From: Aldehydirespirator sp963667505
GTDB lineage: Bacteria > Actinomycetota > Acidimicrobiia > Acidimicrobiales > Aldehydirespiratoraceae
NCBI GenBank assembly: GCA_963667505.2
Contig: OY763490.2
Coordinates: 930,001-994,000, forward strand
DNA: 64,000 bases
Reading direction: 5' to 3'
How positions within the stretch are numbered: the stretch's first letter is position 1; each line of letters opens with the position of its first letter. The notes under the pieces were generated by a model that was not told the DNA's origin, did not search any database, and saw only the letters and a list, made by a program, of their open reading frames with translations. Positions 25,060-33,492 of this stretch are shown piece after piece. A program made the position numbers and the translations under genes.

Positions 25060-27045
25060 TCACCGGTCCCGCATCAGGGGCGGCGGGGCAGCGTCGGAGT
25101 CGAAGGCGCTGGGAGTGCCCGCCAGACGCCACAGCACGACGGCCGTCCGGGCCCGGGTGACTGCCGCGCCGGGCCGGAAGCGGGTCGTCGTCCCGTCCGA
25201 GAGCTCGAAGCGCTCGTTCACCCACAGGGCGTGCTCGATAATCCACCGTGAGGCCTCGAGGTAGAAGTCGTTTATCCCGACGTCGCGGAAGGGCACGGCC
25301 TGGTTGCTGTACTTGCTCCCCGCGAAGCGCCACAGGAACACGGCGAACTGGGCGTTGGAGACCGGCGCGTGCGGACAGAACTGCGGGCGGTCCGACGACG
25401 CGCACCCTAAGGAGATGTTCTGTTGCGCCATCCAGCCGACCGCCTGCGCGTAGTAACTGCCCGCTTCGACGTCCGCGAATCTGAGGGAGGCGTCCGGCGC
25501 TGGAGGCTTGTCGGCGAAGCGCCACAGGAGCGTCGCGAACTGCGCCCGCGTCAGCGTGCTGTCCGGCGAGAAGGTGGTGGGGGAGGTTCCCCCGCTGATG
25601 TTGCTGTTGAGCATCCACGCGACCGCCTCCGCGTACGGCGCGCTGAATCGCACGTCGGTGAAGGGCAGGGTGTGGATGTTGAAGCCGTCGCCGCCGTGGG
25701 CTCCGGACAGCATCATCTTCGTCGACAGCAGCGGCTTGCATCCTTCGGTGTTGCGGCATCCCCGCACCAGCGCGTAGTAGAAGCGATATCCGTAGGGCTC
25801 GCCGTCGTCGAGCACTTCGATGGTGCGCTCCGAGCCCACGAGCGTGACCCGGGCGTCGTCGATGCGACCCGACGGGCCCGGACTCGTGATGTAGATCTCC
25901 TCGATGTCGCCCACATCGAGGTCGGCCCAGTGCTTGGGGTAGTCGGCCAGCCATTGGCTGATCTGGTCGGCGGTGTAGGTCCGCTGCCAGCTGTGGGTCG
26001 GGTTCCGGGGCTTGCCGTCGGAGTCCGGCGCAGCGTCGTAGGGGTCGGGCTTGGCCACCAAATACGGCAGCGGATCCCGTCGGGGCTCCTCGTTGGCGGC
26101 CGTGTAGCCCCCGTTGGAAGCCGAGTAGTAGGCGGTGATCACCCGCCGTCTGCCCTCGGCGTCCACCCCGTGGACGAGCACCTCGTCGTCGGTGGAGTCC
26201 ACCGCGTCGTTCCAGCTTCGGTCCGGGTGCGCCGAGCCCTCGCGGTCCCAGGCCCGGTAAGTCTGGTCGTGCGTGTCGGCGTAGAGATCGAAGGGCGCGG
26301 CCCAGGACGCCCGGTCCCTGATCTGGGCCGTGGCGTAGCTGCGGGCCGCCACCACCTGGGCCTTGAGCGTCTCCGATGGCCAGCTTTGGGGCACCTCGTC
26401 GAGGCCGTAGAGGTACTGCTGCATCGTGAGCTCGCCGATCACCAGGCAGTACTCGTCGCGGCTGCCCTCGCCGCAGTTGCTCACGCCGGGGACGGCGGGC
26501 GTGAGCTGGAACTGCCCGTACGCGTATCGCTGGGTGCCGTTGGCGGTGTTGGAGACCCGCACGGTCTCGCCCTCGGTGAAGCTGACCGTCAGGCGGGTGC
26601 CCGCGCAGAAGCCGCGGCACCAGTCGATGTTGCTCGAGTTGATGTGCCAGCCGCCGTCGCCGCGGCGCACGGTGAGTGTGTTGCTGGTCGTGTCGAGGAA
26701 GGCGCCGTCCATGGCCACGATCAGCGTGCCGGTGGGCCTGAAGACGGTGGTGTTGTGGACCGCGATGAGGACGTCGACGTCGTCGGGCACCAGCGCGGGA
26801 TCGCTTGTCAGCGTGGTGCCCTCGTAGTAGAAGGCGAGGATCTGCTTGTAGTCCTGCCCGGCCTCGGCCCGACCCAGGGCGCCGTACTGGCTGAGCCCCG
26901 TGCCGTGTCCCCAACCGCCGCCGACGAAGGTGAACTCCTCGTCGCTGGGGCCATGGGGATGAGCGGCTGCGGGCACCGGGACGGCGGCGACTGCCGCAAT
27001 CACGGCCGCGGCAGCGAGGATCAATCGGATGGTCTGGTAGGGCAT
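25060..27045 (-). CDS. Secreted SpoIID/LytB-domain protein with C-terminal SLH repeats
   Basis: About 661 residues: signal peptide (~1-30, ending near PAAAH), a SpoIID/LytB region with GWGHGTGLSQYGA near residue 45, YLYGLDEVPQSWPSETLKAQVVAARSYA around 215 and SASNGGYTA, then three SLH-like modules (about 450-650). SpoIID relatives are peptidoglycan lytic transglycosylases; the glutamate of that family lies in the EVPQSWP segment. SLH modules would bind it to wall polysaccharide, perhaps the product of this locus. The ATG at 27045 precedes the signal; a GTG at 27057 is an alternative. It lies 19 bases before the sugar transferase gene. Confidence 0.87.
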   Translation of the reverse strand: MPYQTIRLILAAAAVIAAVAAVPVPAAAHPHGPSDEEFTFVGGGWGHGTGLSQYGALGRAEAGQDYKQILAFYYEGTTLTSDPALVPDDVDVLIAVHNTTVFRPTGTLIVAMDGAFLDTTSNTLTVRRGDGGWHINSSNIDWCRGFCAGTRLTVSFTEGETVRVSNTANGTQRYAYGQFQLTPAVPGVSNCGEGSRDEYCLVIGELTMQQYLYGLDEVPQSWPSETLKAQVVAARSYATAQIRDRASWAAPFDLYADTHDQTYRAWDREGSAHPDRSWNDAVDSTDDEVLVHGVDAEGRRRVITAYYSASNGGYTAANEEPRRDPLPYLVAKPDPYDAAPDSDGKPRNPTHSWQRTYTADQISQWLADYPKHWADLDVGDIEEIYITSPGPSGRIDDARVTLVGSERTIEVLDDGEPYGYRFYYALVRGCRNTEGCKPLLSTKMMLSGAHGGDGFNIHTLPFTDVRFSAPYAEAVAWMLNSNISGGTSPTTFSPDSTLTRAQFATLLWRFADKPPAPDASLRFADVEAGSYYAQAVGWMAQQNISLGCASSDRPQFCPHAPVSNAQFAVFLWRFAGSKYSNQAVPFRDVGINDFYLEASRWIIEHALWVNERFELSDGTTTRFRPGAAVTRARTAVVLWRLAGTPSAFDSDAAPPPLMRDR

Positions 27046-27047
27046 GG

Positions 27048-27081
27048 AAGAAACCACCGTCTCTTTGGAACCACTGTCTCT
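27048..27081. repeat. Degenerate 17-bp tandem repeat upstream of the SpoIID gene
   Basis: Bases 27048-27064 and 27065-27081 are imperfect copies (shared core AACCAC-GTCTCT). They lie in the 5' leader just before the ATG. One of many small tandem repeats at gene edges in this window. Confidence 0.5.
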
Positions 27082-27115
27082 ATTCGCGGCCGCCCAGGAT
27101 GGCCGAACCCTAGCG

Positions 27116-27868
27116 TCAGCGTGCCCGGCTGCCGCGGACCCTTGCTCCGTACTTGACGATGCACACGACGGCGGCCAGGCCGTCGCGCCAGCCGATCTTC
27201 TTGCCCTCGTCGTAGGTCCGGCCCGAGTACGAGATCCCCACCTCCCACACCCGCCATCCGCCCGCGGCCACCTTGGCCGTGACCTCGGGCTCGAAGCCGA
27301 ATCGGTCCTCCTCGATCGTGATCGACTGGATGACCTCGCGCCGGAAGGCCTTGTAGCAGGTCTCCATGTCGGTGAGGTTCAGGTCGGTGAAGGCGTTCGA
27401 GAGGGTCGTGAGGAGGCGGTTGCCCACCGAGTGCCAGAAGTAGAGGACCCTGCGGGGCCTGCTCGACACGAAGCGGGATCCGTACACCACGTCGGCGTCG
27501 CCCCGCAGGAGGGGCTCCAGCAGCAGGTCCCAGTCGTCGGGGCTGTACTCGAGGTCGGCGTCCTGCACCACGACGAAGTCGCTGACGGCAACTGCGAAGC
27601 CGCGCCGCAGCGCCGCCCCCTTGCCCATGTTGTGGGGCTGGAGCAGCACGCGCGCCCGCGGGTCGTCGATGTCCGCCAGCACCTCTCGCGTGCCGTCGGT
27701 GGAGCCGTCGTCGACGATCACTAGTTCTGCCGTGTGAGGGCTGGCCAGCACGCGGGCCGTCATCTCGGCGACCGTGCCGACCTCGTTGTAGCAGGGCATC
27801 ACCACCGACAGGCGCCCCGGCGGCCGGGACGGATCCTCGGCGCTGGGAGCGGCTGGCGGATCGGTCAC
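27116..27868 (-). CDS. GT2 glycosyltransferase, dolichol-phosphate-mannose-synthase-like
   Basis: Protein of 250 residues: SVVMPCYNEVGT, VIVDDGSTDGT, HNMGKGAALRRG, VQDADLEYSPDD and a late ETCYKAFRREV, all hallmarks of the DPM1-like GT2 branch that loads a sugar onto polyprenyl phosphate. No C-terminal membrane helices are present, so it should act on the cytoplasmic face. Its product would feed the GT-C enzymes encoded nearby, which use such lipid donors. Start is a GTG at 27868. Confidence 0.92.
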   Translation of the reverse strand: MTDPPAAPSAEDPSRPPGRLSVVMPCYNEVGTVAEMTARVLASPHTAELVIVDDGSTDGTREVLADIDDPRARVLLQPHNMGKGAALRRGFAVAVSDFVVVQDADLEYSPDDWDLLLEPLLRGDADVVYGSRFVSSRPRRVLYFWHSVGNRLLTTLSNAFTDLNLTDMETCYKAFRREVIQSITIEEDRFGFEPEVTAKVAAGGWRVWEVGISYSGRTYDEGKKIGWRDGLAAVVCIVKYGARVRGSRAR

Positions 27869-27913
27869 GGCTCGCGACGCTAGCGGCGAGCCGGCTCTCT
27901 CCAGCGTGCGGGT

Positions 27914-29062
27914 CTACGGGACGTAGACGCCGTGGAAGGCGAGGATGGCCAGGCATGCCATCGGTGCCCCCAGCATGGCCGGCAGCCAGCGGTCGAGGCG
28001 GGGGTGCCGGCTGACGACGGCGGCTGCGATCACCAGCGGGAAGGCGCCCAGCGCGTAGCGCTCCAGGCTGTTGAGGTTCTCCGCGGTGAGCAGTACCAGC
28101 GCGCTGACGCAGCCGTAGAGGGCCAGCGGGCGGCTGAGCCTCAGGGCAGCGACCACCGCCAGCGCCACGATCGCCGCCGCGGCCAGGAAGTGGAAGAGCT
28201 CGCCGGTGTCGCCTCCGGCACCCCGGTACGCGGCCCTCACCAGCCGGCTGACCGGCTCGGCCGGGTCGCCTCGAAGCTCCCGCTGCTGGCCGATCGGCGC
28301 GTCGGCGTCGCCCAGCGCCGCGCCCGCCCAGACGACGAAAGTGGCCGCTCCGGCCAGCGGTGCGAGCGCCGCCGCGGCTGCTGCCACCTGAGCGCTTCTG
28401 CCGTCGCGGCGGGCGCGCCACGCGGAGTAGGCGACCGGCAGGGCGAGGATCGCGCCCACCGGGCGGGTCAGCGCGGCCAGGTAACCGGCGACGGCCGCCG
28501 TCCACCAGCGGCCCCGGCCAGCGGCGATGAACACCACTATGGCCAGAACCAGGTACAGGGCCTCCGAGTAGGCCAGCACGAGCACGAACGACGGCGGGGC
28601 CAGCATCAGCAGCCTCACCGCCCGGTCCGCCAGGCCGGGGTCGGAGGTCTCGTCTAGCACCAGACGATGCAGCAGCGCCCCGGCGGCCAGGGCGGCCAGG
28701 TTGGCGCAGACCACCAGCGCGGCGCCCGCATCCAGGCCTGGCAGCCATGCGACAGCCCGTCCCACCATCGGCCACAGCGGGAAGAAGCGCACCGCGGGAT
28801 CGTCGGCGGCCGCGTAGCCGCTCATGGCGATCAGCTCGTACCAGCGGCCGTCCCAGGCCAGCAGGCCGTCCGACACCGGTGTGAACGACGGCGGAGGCTC
28901 CAACCGGTTGACCACCGCCGTGGTGACGATGTATGCCGCCGCGACGTAGACCCGGGCCTCGACCCACGCCCCGAGCGCCGCCCTCAGCGAGGCCGAGCCG
29001 AGCATCGACTTGAGAGCTGGCCTCAGAATCGGCTCGGGAGCCCCCGGCCCGTCGGCGGTCAC
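27914..29062 (-). CDS. Polytopic mannosyltransferase-like GT-C protein (PIG-V-like)
   Basis: Membrane protein of 382 residues with about nine hydrophobic helices. The early loop WDGRWYELIAMSGY and the FFPLWPMVGR segment match PIG-V-type mannosyltransferases. It is expected to transfer a sugar from a polyprenyl-phosphate donor outside the membrane. The GTG at 29062 overlaps the upstream stop; the frame continues upstream only as a shadow of the next gene. It ends 45 bases before the DPM1-like gene that could supply its donor. Confidence 0.82.
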   Translation of the reverse strand: MTADGPGAPEPILRPALKSMLGSASLRAALGAWVEARVYVAAAYIVTTAVVNRLEPPPSFTPVSDGLLAWDGRWYELIAMSGYAAADDPAVRFFPLWPMVGRAVAWLPGLDAGAALVVCANLAALAAGALLHRLVLDETSDPGLADRAVRLLMLAPPSFVLVLAYSEALYLVLAIVVFIAAGRGRWWTAAVAGYLAALTRPVGAILALPVAYSAWRARRDGRSAQVAAAAAALAPLAGAATFVVWAGAALGDADAPIGQQRELRGDPAEPVSRLVRAAYRGAGGDTGELFHFLAAAAIVALAVVAALRLSRPLALYGCVSALVLLTAENLNSLERYALGAFPLVIAAAVVSRHPRLDRWLPAMLGAPMACLAILAFHGVYVP

Positions 29063-30642
29063 TGCTCGACGCCGTAGCGGCGCAGCGACATGGCCTCCCA
29101 CACGGGCCGGGCGGCCACCACCGTCTCCGAGGCGCGGCCCCGGCCCAGCGCAGTGGCCAGGCGCGGGCACGCGTCCTCGAACCCTCGGTAGCCCGGTGCG
29201 CTCACCAGCCAGACCGGCCCGTCGCGGGCGGCGACCCTGGCCGCGTCGGCCGTCCGTTCGGCGTCGGCCTCGCCTATGCGGTCCAGGTAGTCGTACCAGT
29301 CGACCAGTCCGGGGTCGTCGGTCGGGGGATGGGTCAGCACGGCGGCAGGCGTGTCCAGGTATCTCAGCACCGCCGGGGCCAGCTGGTCGGGACAGAACAC
29401 CACCGCCCCGGCTTCCCCAGTGGCCGGGACGTCTATTCCGGCCGCCGCGTCGATGGCGTCGGCCACCTCCTTGCTCTGGGTGCGGTCTCGGCGAGCCTCG
29501 TCGACGGCCACGGCCACGCTGAACACCGCCACCGCGGCTAACGCGGCGGGCGCCCACCGGCCCCGCAGGCTGGCCACGCCCCTGGCTGCCAGCCCCAGCA
29601 TCAGGGGGATCACGACCGCGGAGTAGCGGGCCTCGAACGCGTCGCCGCGCGCCATGGCCGCGACGCCGCCCGCGGCCAGCGTCGCGGCCGCCACCGCCAC
29701 CAGCCCCGCGCCCCGATGGCGGCCGGGCCATCCGAGTTCCAATGTGCGGTCGCCGGTTCGAAGCAGCGTGGCGCCCACCAGCACCGCGCAGAGCAGCGCC
29801 ACGCCCAGCAGCATCGGCTCGAAGCGCCAGCCCCCTCCCATCGCCTGGACCGTCTCGATCGCCACCTCGGCCGGGCGAGCCCACCTTGCCCACGGTGTTC
29901 CGGTGTGGGCCGCCTGCTCGGCGAGGACCGGAGCCCAGGGCATGAAGGCGACTCCGCCGATCGCGAAGGCGACCAGCACGGGCGTCGAAGCCCGCCGTTG
30001 CGCCGGACGCGCCAGCCACCCGGCGCCCAGAACCCCGACGGCCGCGGCTACCAGCCAGATCATCCAGTAGTGGGTGTGCAACCCGGCGGCCACGGTCGCC
30101 GCCAGGGCTGCCAGCCGCCACGGGCGCGGCCTGTCCAAGGCCGCCTCGGTGAGCCACCAGCCGAGCGCGGCCAGCAGCATGGCCACGGCGTACATGCGGG
30201 CCTCGCTCCCGTAGCGCACCCCGAACGGGGAGGTCAGGACCAGGACGGCCCCGTAGCGGGCCACGACCGGCTCGAACCGGCGCCGAGCGGCGGCCCAGAC
30301 GGCCGCGGCCGCGCCCAGCGAGGCGACGGCCGAGAGCGACCGCGCCGCGGCGTCGGATTCCCCGAACACGTCCATCCATGCGCCGAGCAGCGCGTAGTAG
30401 AGCAGCGGATGGCCGTCGTGGCGCAGCGCCTGCACCGCGTCGCCCGCAGGCAGGGCGGCGATGTTCACCGACAGGGCCTCGTCGAGCCACAGCGGCGACG
30501 GTGCCACGAAGCGCAGCCCGACCGCGGCCGCCGAAGCCAGGATCGCCAAAACCCACAGGGCGACGTCCCACCGCGAGGCGCCGGACAGCAGCCCGGCGAG
30601 CCGTTGACGGCCCGACGCGGCGCGGGCTGCGGCGGCGCCCAT
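29059..30642 (-). CDS. Polytopic GT-C glycosyltransferase (GT39/GT83-like)
   Basis: Protein of 527 residues. After the first helix comes PLWLDEALSV, the acidic catalytic loop of GT39-type enzymes, then HDGHPLLYYALLGAW. About ten helices follow, then a C-terminal extracytoplasmic domain (~390-527). It would use a polyprenyl-linked sugar. It is coupled by a GTGA overlap to the PIG-V-like gene. A repeated fragment of the upstream carboxylase gene end includes its start codon. Acceptor unknown. Confidence 0.83.
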   Translation of the reverse strand: MGAAAARAASGRQRLAGLLSGASRWDVALWVLAILASAAAVGLRFVAPSPLWLDEALSVNIAALPAGDAVQALRHDGHPLLYYALLGAWMDVFGESDAAARSLSAVASLGAAAAVWAAARRRFEPVVARYGAVLVLTSPFGVRYGSEARMYAVAMLLAALGWWLTEAALDRPRPWRLAALAATVAAGLHTHYWMIWLVAAAVGVLGAGWLARPAQRRASTPVLVAFAIGGVAFMPWAPVLAEQAAHTGTPWARWARPAEVAIETVQAMGGGWRFEPMLLGVALLCAVLVGATLLRTGDRTLELGWPGRHRGAGLVAVAAATLAAGGVAAMARGDAFEARYSAVVIPLMLGLAARGVASLRGRWAPAALAAVAVFSVAVAVDEARRDRTQSKEVADAIDAAAGIDVPATGEAGAVVFCPDQLAPAVLRYLDTPAAVLTHPPTDDPGLVDWYDYLDRIGEADAERTADAARVAARDGPVWLVSAPGYRGFEDACPRLATALGRGRASETVVAARPVWEAMSLRRYGVEQ

Positions 30643-30734
30643 TCAGCCGATCACCGCGACGGGGGTGCAGTCCCCCAACCAGGACCACATAGTGCGGGCG
30701 CCTCGACGATGGTCATTCAGGCGATCACCGCGAC
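30640..30734. repeat. 21-bp direct repeat at the carboxylase/GT-C junction (offset 74)
   Basis: Bases 30640-30660 and 30714-30734 differ at one position. Read on the minus strand, each encodes the end AVI(A/G)-stop followed at once by ATG. The copy at 30714 is the real carboxylase end; the copy at 30640 supplies the ATG of the GT-C gene. The 53 bases between them look non-coding. Confidence 0.85.
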
Positions 30735-32477
30735 CGTGTCTCCGCCTCCCACCGAGTCGCCCACATCGACCCGGATCTCGCTCACCGTCCCGGACCGGCC
30801 GGCCACGACGTTGTTCTCCATCTTCATCGCCTCCAGCACGACGACCGGGTCGCCCGCCTCCACCGCATCGCCCACCGCCACCAGCACCTTCACGATCGTG
30901 CCCTGCATGGGCACCGTGACCTCGCCCGAGCCGCCGCCGACCTCGGCCGGTCCCCGTGCCGGCCGGCGAGGCGAGCCGGGCCGCGTCCCGGTGGCGGCCT
31001 CCCCGGCCCCGCCGGCCTCGGTAATCCACGCGGCCACGCTGAAGCGCTTGCCGTCCACCTCCACATCGACCTCGCGGCGCACGCGCCCGTCGGGTGCCGG
31101 GCTGGTCGCCCCTCGGTCGCTGGCGTCGAGCGACCGCAGGTCGAGGCTCTCCTCCACCCACTTGGTGGAGTGGGCCACCGCCGCGAAGTCGGGGTGGGCC
31201 ACGATGGCCCGAGCCGCCGGGATCGTGGTGGCCACCCCGCTCACCGAGGTCTCGTCCAGTGCTCGAAGAGTCCTGGCTATGGCGGTGCCGCGGTCCCGGC
31301 CCCACACCACGAGCTTGCCCACGAGGTTGTCGTAGTACGGACTGACGTCGTCGCCCGCCTCGTAGCCGCCATCCCAGCGAGTGCCGAACCCCTGGGCGGG
31401 CCGCAACTCCGTGACCGGCCCCGGACAGGGCAGGAAGGCGCCGCCCGCAGGGTCCTCGGCGTTGACCCGCACCTCGATGGCGTGGCCGCCGACGACGATC
31501 TCGTCCTGCGAGAACGGCAGAGGCTCGCCCGCGGCGATCCGCAGTTGCTGCTCCACGAGGTCGATTCCGGTGACCATCTCGGTCACGGGATGCTCCACCT
31601 GCAAACGAGTGTTCATCTCCAGGTAGAAGAAGGATCCCTCGGCGTAGAGGAACTCGACCGTGCCGGCGTTCACGTAGCCACAACCCCTGGCCACCTTGAC
31701 CGCGGCCGCGCCCATCTCCGCGAGCACGTCGGCTGGCATCGACGGCGCGGGCGCCTCCTCCACCAGCTTCTGATGGCGTCGCTGCGCTGAGCAGTCCCGG
31801 GTGCCCAGATGCACGCAGCCGCCCCGGGCGTCGGCCAGCACCTGCACCTCGACATGCCTCGCCGCCGCGAAGTAGCGCTCCATGTAGAGCTCGTCGCGTC
31901 CGAAGTACGCCAGAGCCTCCCGCCGGGCGGACTCCACAGCGTCCGCGGCGTCCTCCGGCGAGGCGACTACCTTCATCCCCCGGCCGCCGCCCCCGTACGC
32001 GGCCTTGATCGCCACCGGCCATCCGTGCTCGGCGCCGAACTCCTCGACCTGGCCGTGGTCGACCATGGGCTCGTCGGTGCCGGGCACGCCGTCCACTCCG
32101 ACCGCGTCCGCCGCCTGGCGGGCCGAGAGCTTGTCTCCCATCACCTCGATCGCCTCCGCCGGCGGGCCGACGAAGCAGATCCCCCGCTCGGTCACCGCCC
32201 GCGCGAAACCGGCGTTCTCGCTCAGGAAGCCGTAGCCGGGATGCACGGCGCCGGCGCCGCTGCGCTCGGCCGCGTCGAGGATCCGGTCGGTGCGCAGGTA
32301 GCTCTCGGCCGCCGACGCGCCGCCCAGCGCGTAGGCCTCGTCGGCGAGCCGGACGTGCATCGCGTCGCGGTCGAGATCCGAGTAGACGGCCACCGAAGCG
32401 ATCCCCAGCTCACGGCACGCCCTTATGACCCGAACGGCGATCTCGCCCCGGTTGGCGACTAGGACCTTTGAGAACAC
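30717..32477 (-). CDS. Acyl-CoA carboxylase alpha subunit (biotin carboxylase + biotin carrier)
   Basis: Carboxylates biotin with ATP and bicarbonate, the first half-reaction of acetyl/propionyl-CoA carboxylase. Of 586 residues, ~1-450 are biotin carboxylase (KVLVANRGEIAVRVIRA, HPGYGFLSEN, AAYGGGGRGM, EMNTRLQVEHPVTE) and the last ~75 are a biotinyl domain with VLEAMKMENNV carrying the target lysine. Start is a GTG at 32477, directly before the conserved first strand; frame upstream runs into birA. The divergent birA gene encodes the enzyme that would biotinylate it. No carboxyltransferase beta subunit is in the window. Confidence 0.95.
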   Translation of the reverse strand: MFSKVLVANRGEIAVRVIRACRELGIASVAVYSDLDRDAMHVRLADEAYALGGASAAESYLRTDRILDAAERSGAGAVHPGYGFLSENAGFARAVTERGICFVGPPAEAIEVMGDKLSARQAADAVGVDGVPGTDEPMVDHGQVEEFGAEHGWPVAIKAAYGGGGRGMKVVASPEDAADAVESARREALAYFGRDELYMERYFAAARHVEVQVLADARGGCVHLGTRDCSAQRRHQKLVEEAPAPSMPADVLAEMGAAAVKVARGCGYVNAGTVEFLYAEGSFFYLEMNTRLQVEHPVTEMVTGIDLVEQQLRIAAGEPLPFSQDEIVVGGHAIEVRVNAEDPAGGAFLPCPGPVTELRPAQGFGTRWDGGYEAGDDVSPYYDNLVGKLVVWGRDRGTAIARTLRALDETSVSGVATTIPAARAIVAHPDFAAVAHSTKWVEESLDLRSLDASDRGATSPAPDGRVRREVDVEVDGKRFSVAAWITEAGGAGEAATGTRPGSPRRPARGPAEVGGGSGEVTVPMQGTIVKVLVAVGDAVEAGDPVVVLEAMKMENNVVAGRSGTVSEIRVDVGDSVGGGDTVAVIA

Positions 32478-32525
32478 AGGCCAACAGATAGCCGATTGCG
32501 GCCCGGATCGCACAGACTGGCCCGA

Positions 32526-33401
32526 ATGCAGCCCCGCGATGACGCCACCACGCGGCCCGACTTCGCCGCGGAATCGTCCGGCCCGCCGGGGCGACGGCCC
32601 GACGCCGCCGGGGCCGATCCGGCGCCGACCCTGCCCCGCAGCGCGGCGGCGGCCCGCCGGGCGGGTCTCGGTCCGCTTCGCCATGTGGTCTCCACCGGCT
32701 CGACCAACGCCGACCTCGCGGGCGAGGCCCGAGCGGGCCGCACCGGGCCGGCCGTCCTCGTGGCCGATCACCAGACCGCGGGCCGCGGTCGGCTCGGCCG
32801 GCGCTGGATCGACTCCGGCGGCCCGGGCGGGGACTGCGAGGCCGCGCTGCTGGTGAGCCTCCGGTTGCCCGGACCGGTCGAGACCGCGTCGGGCCGGGTG
32901 GCCGCGGTCTCGGCCGCGGCTCTGGCCGCAGCGGCAGAGGCGCTCGGCGAGGCGACCGCCTCGGTGAGGGCGAAGTGGCCCAACGACCTAGTGATCGAGT
33001 CCGAGCACCTCAGCGGCAAGCTCGCTGGGGTGCTCTCGGAGATCGTCGTCGCCGAGCCTCCCGTGGTGGTGGTGGGCTTGGGGCTCAACCTCGGGCCGGT
33101 GCCCGGAGCGCCGTCGTCGGCGTCGTTGGCCGAGGCGGGCGCAGCCGTGGCCCGCGACGATCTGCTGGCCCGGATCATCGGGATCCTCCCCGGCTATCTG
33201 GCCGACCCGGCCGGGGCCCGCGCCGCGCTCCGCTCAGCGTCGGCGACCGTCGGCCGGGCCGTGAGGGTCGAGCGGGCCGGCGGCGCGCCGGTCACCGGCA
33301 CCGCCCGCGACATCGACGAGTCGGGCAGGCTGATCGTGGTGGCCGACGGCGAGGAGCACCGCATCGACGCGGGCGACGTCGTCCATCTGCGGCCCTTCTG
33401 A
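32526..33401 (+). CDS. birA: Biotin--[acyl-CoA-carboxylase] ligase
   Basis: Attaches biotin to the carrier lysine of the divergently encoded carboxylase subunit. About 291 residues: STGSTNADL, the biotin/ATP site TAGRGRLGRRW, KWPNDLV, SGKLAGVLSE and GLGLNLG in order, followed by a small C-terminal beta domain. There is no N-terminal DNA-binding helix-turn-helix, so it should be a pure ligase rather than a repressor. The first ~45 residues are proline/alanine-rich. The ATG at 32526 is chosen over one ten codons upstream. Confidence 0.94.
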   Translation: MQPRDDATTRPDFAAESSGPPGRRPDAAGADPAPTLPRSAAAARRAGLGPLRHVVSTGSTNADLAGEARAGRTGPAVLVADHQTAGRGRLGRRWIDSGGPGGDCEAALLVSLRLPGPVETASGRVAAVSAAALAAAAEALGEATASVRAKWPNDLVIESEHLSGKLAGVLSEIVVAEPPVVVVGLGLNLGPVPGAPSSASLAEAGAAVARDDLLARIIGILPGYLADPAGARAALRSASATVGRAVRVERAGGAPVTGTARDIDESGRLIVVADGEEHRIDAGDVVHLRPF

Positions 33402-33478
33402 CCTGGGCGACTGCGAAGGCCGCTACGCCAGGGAGGCGCGGGCCGAGTCAATCCCGAAGGCGCCTCAAGGGTGCACTG

Positions 33479-33484
33479 TACGCT
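33479..33484 (+). promoter_or_regulatory. Putative -10 box (TACGCT) for the LCP gene
   Basis: TACGCT fits TANNNT and ends eight bases before the GTG at 33493. The placement supports that GTG as the start over the TTG at 33484 and suggests a leaderless or near-leaderless transcript. Confidence 0.35.
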
Positions 33485-33492
33485 TGCCCGCC

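Noticed and set aside
25037..26914. A 625-codon open frame within the SpoIID gene
   Set aside because: Same strand, other frame; the SpoIID frame has signal peptide, catalytic segment and SLH modules.
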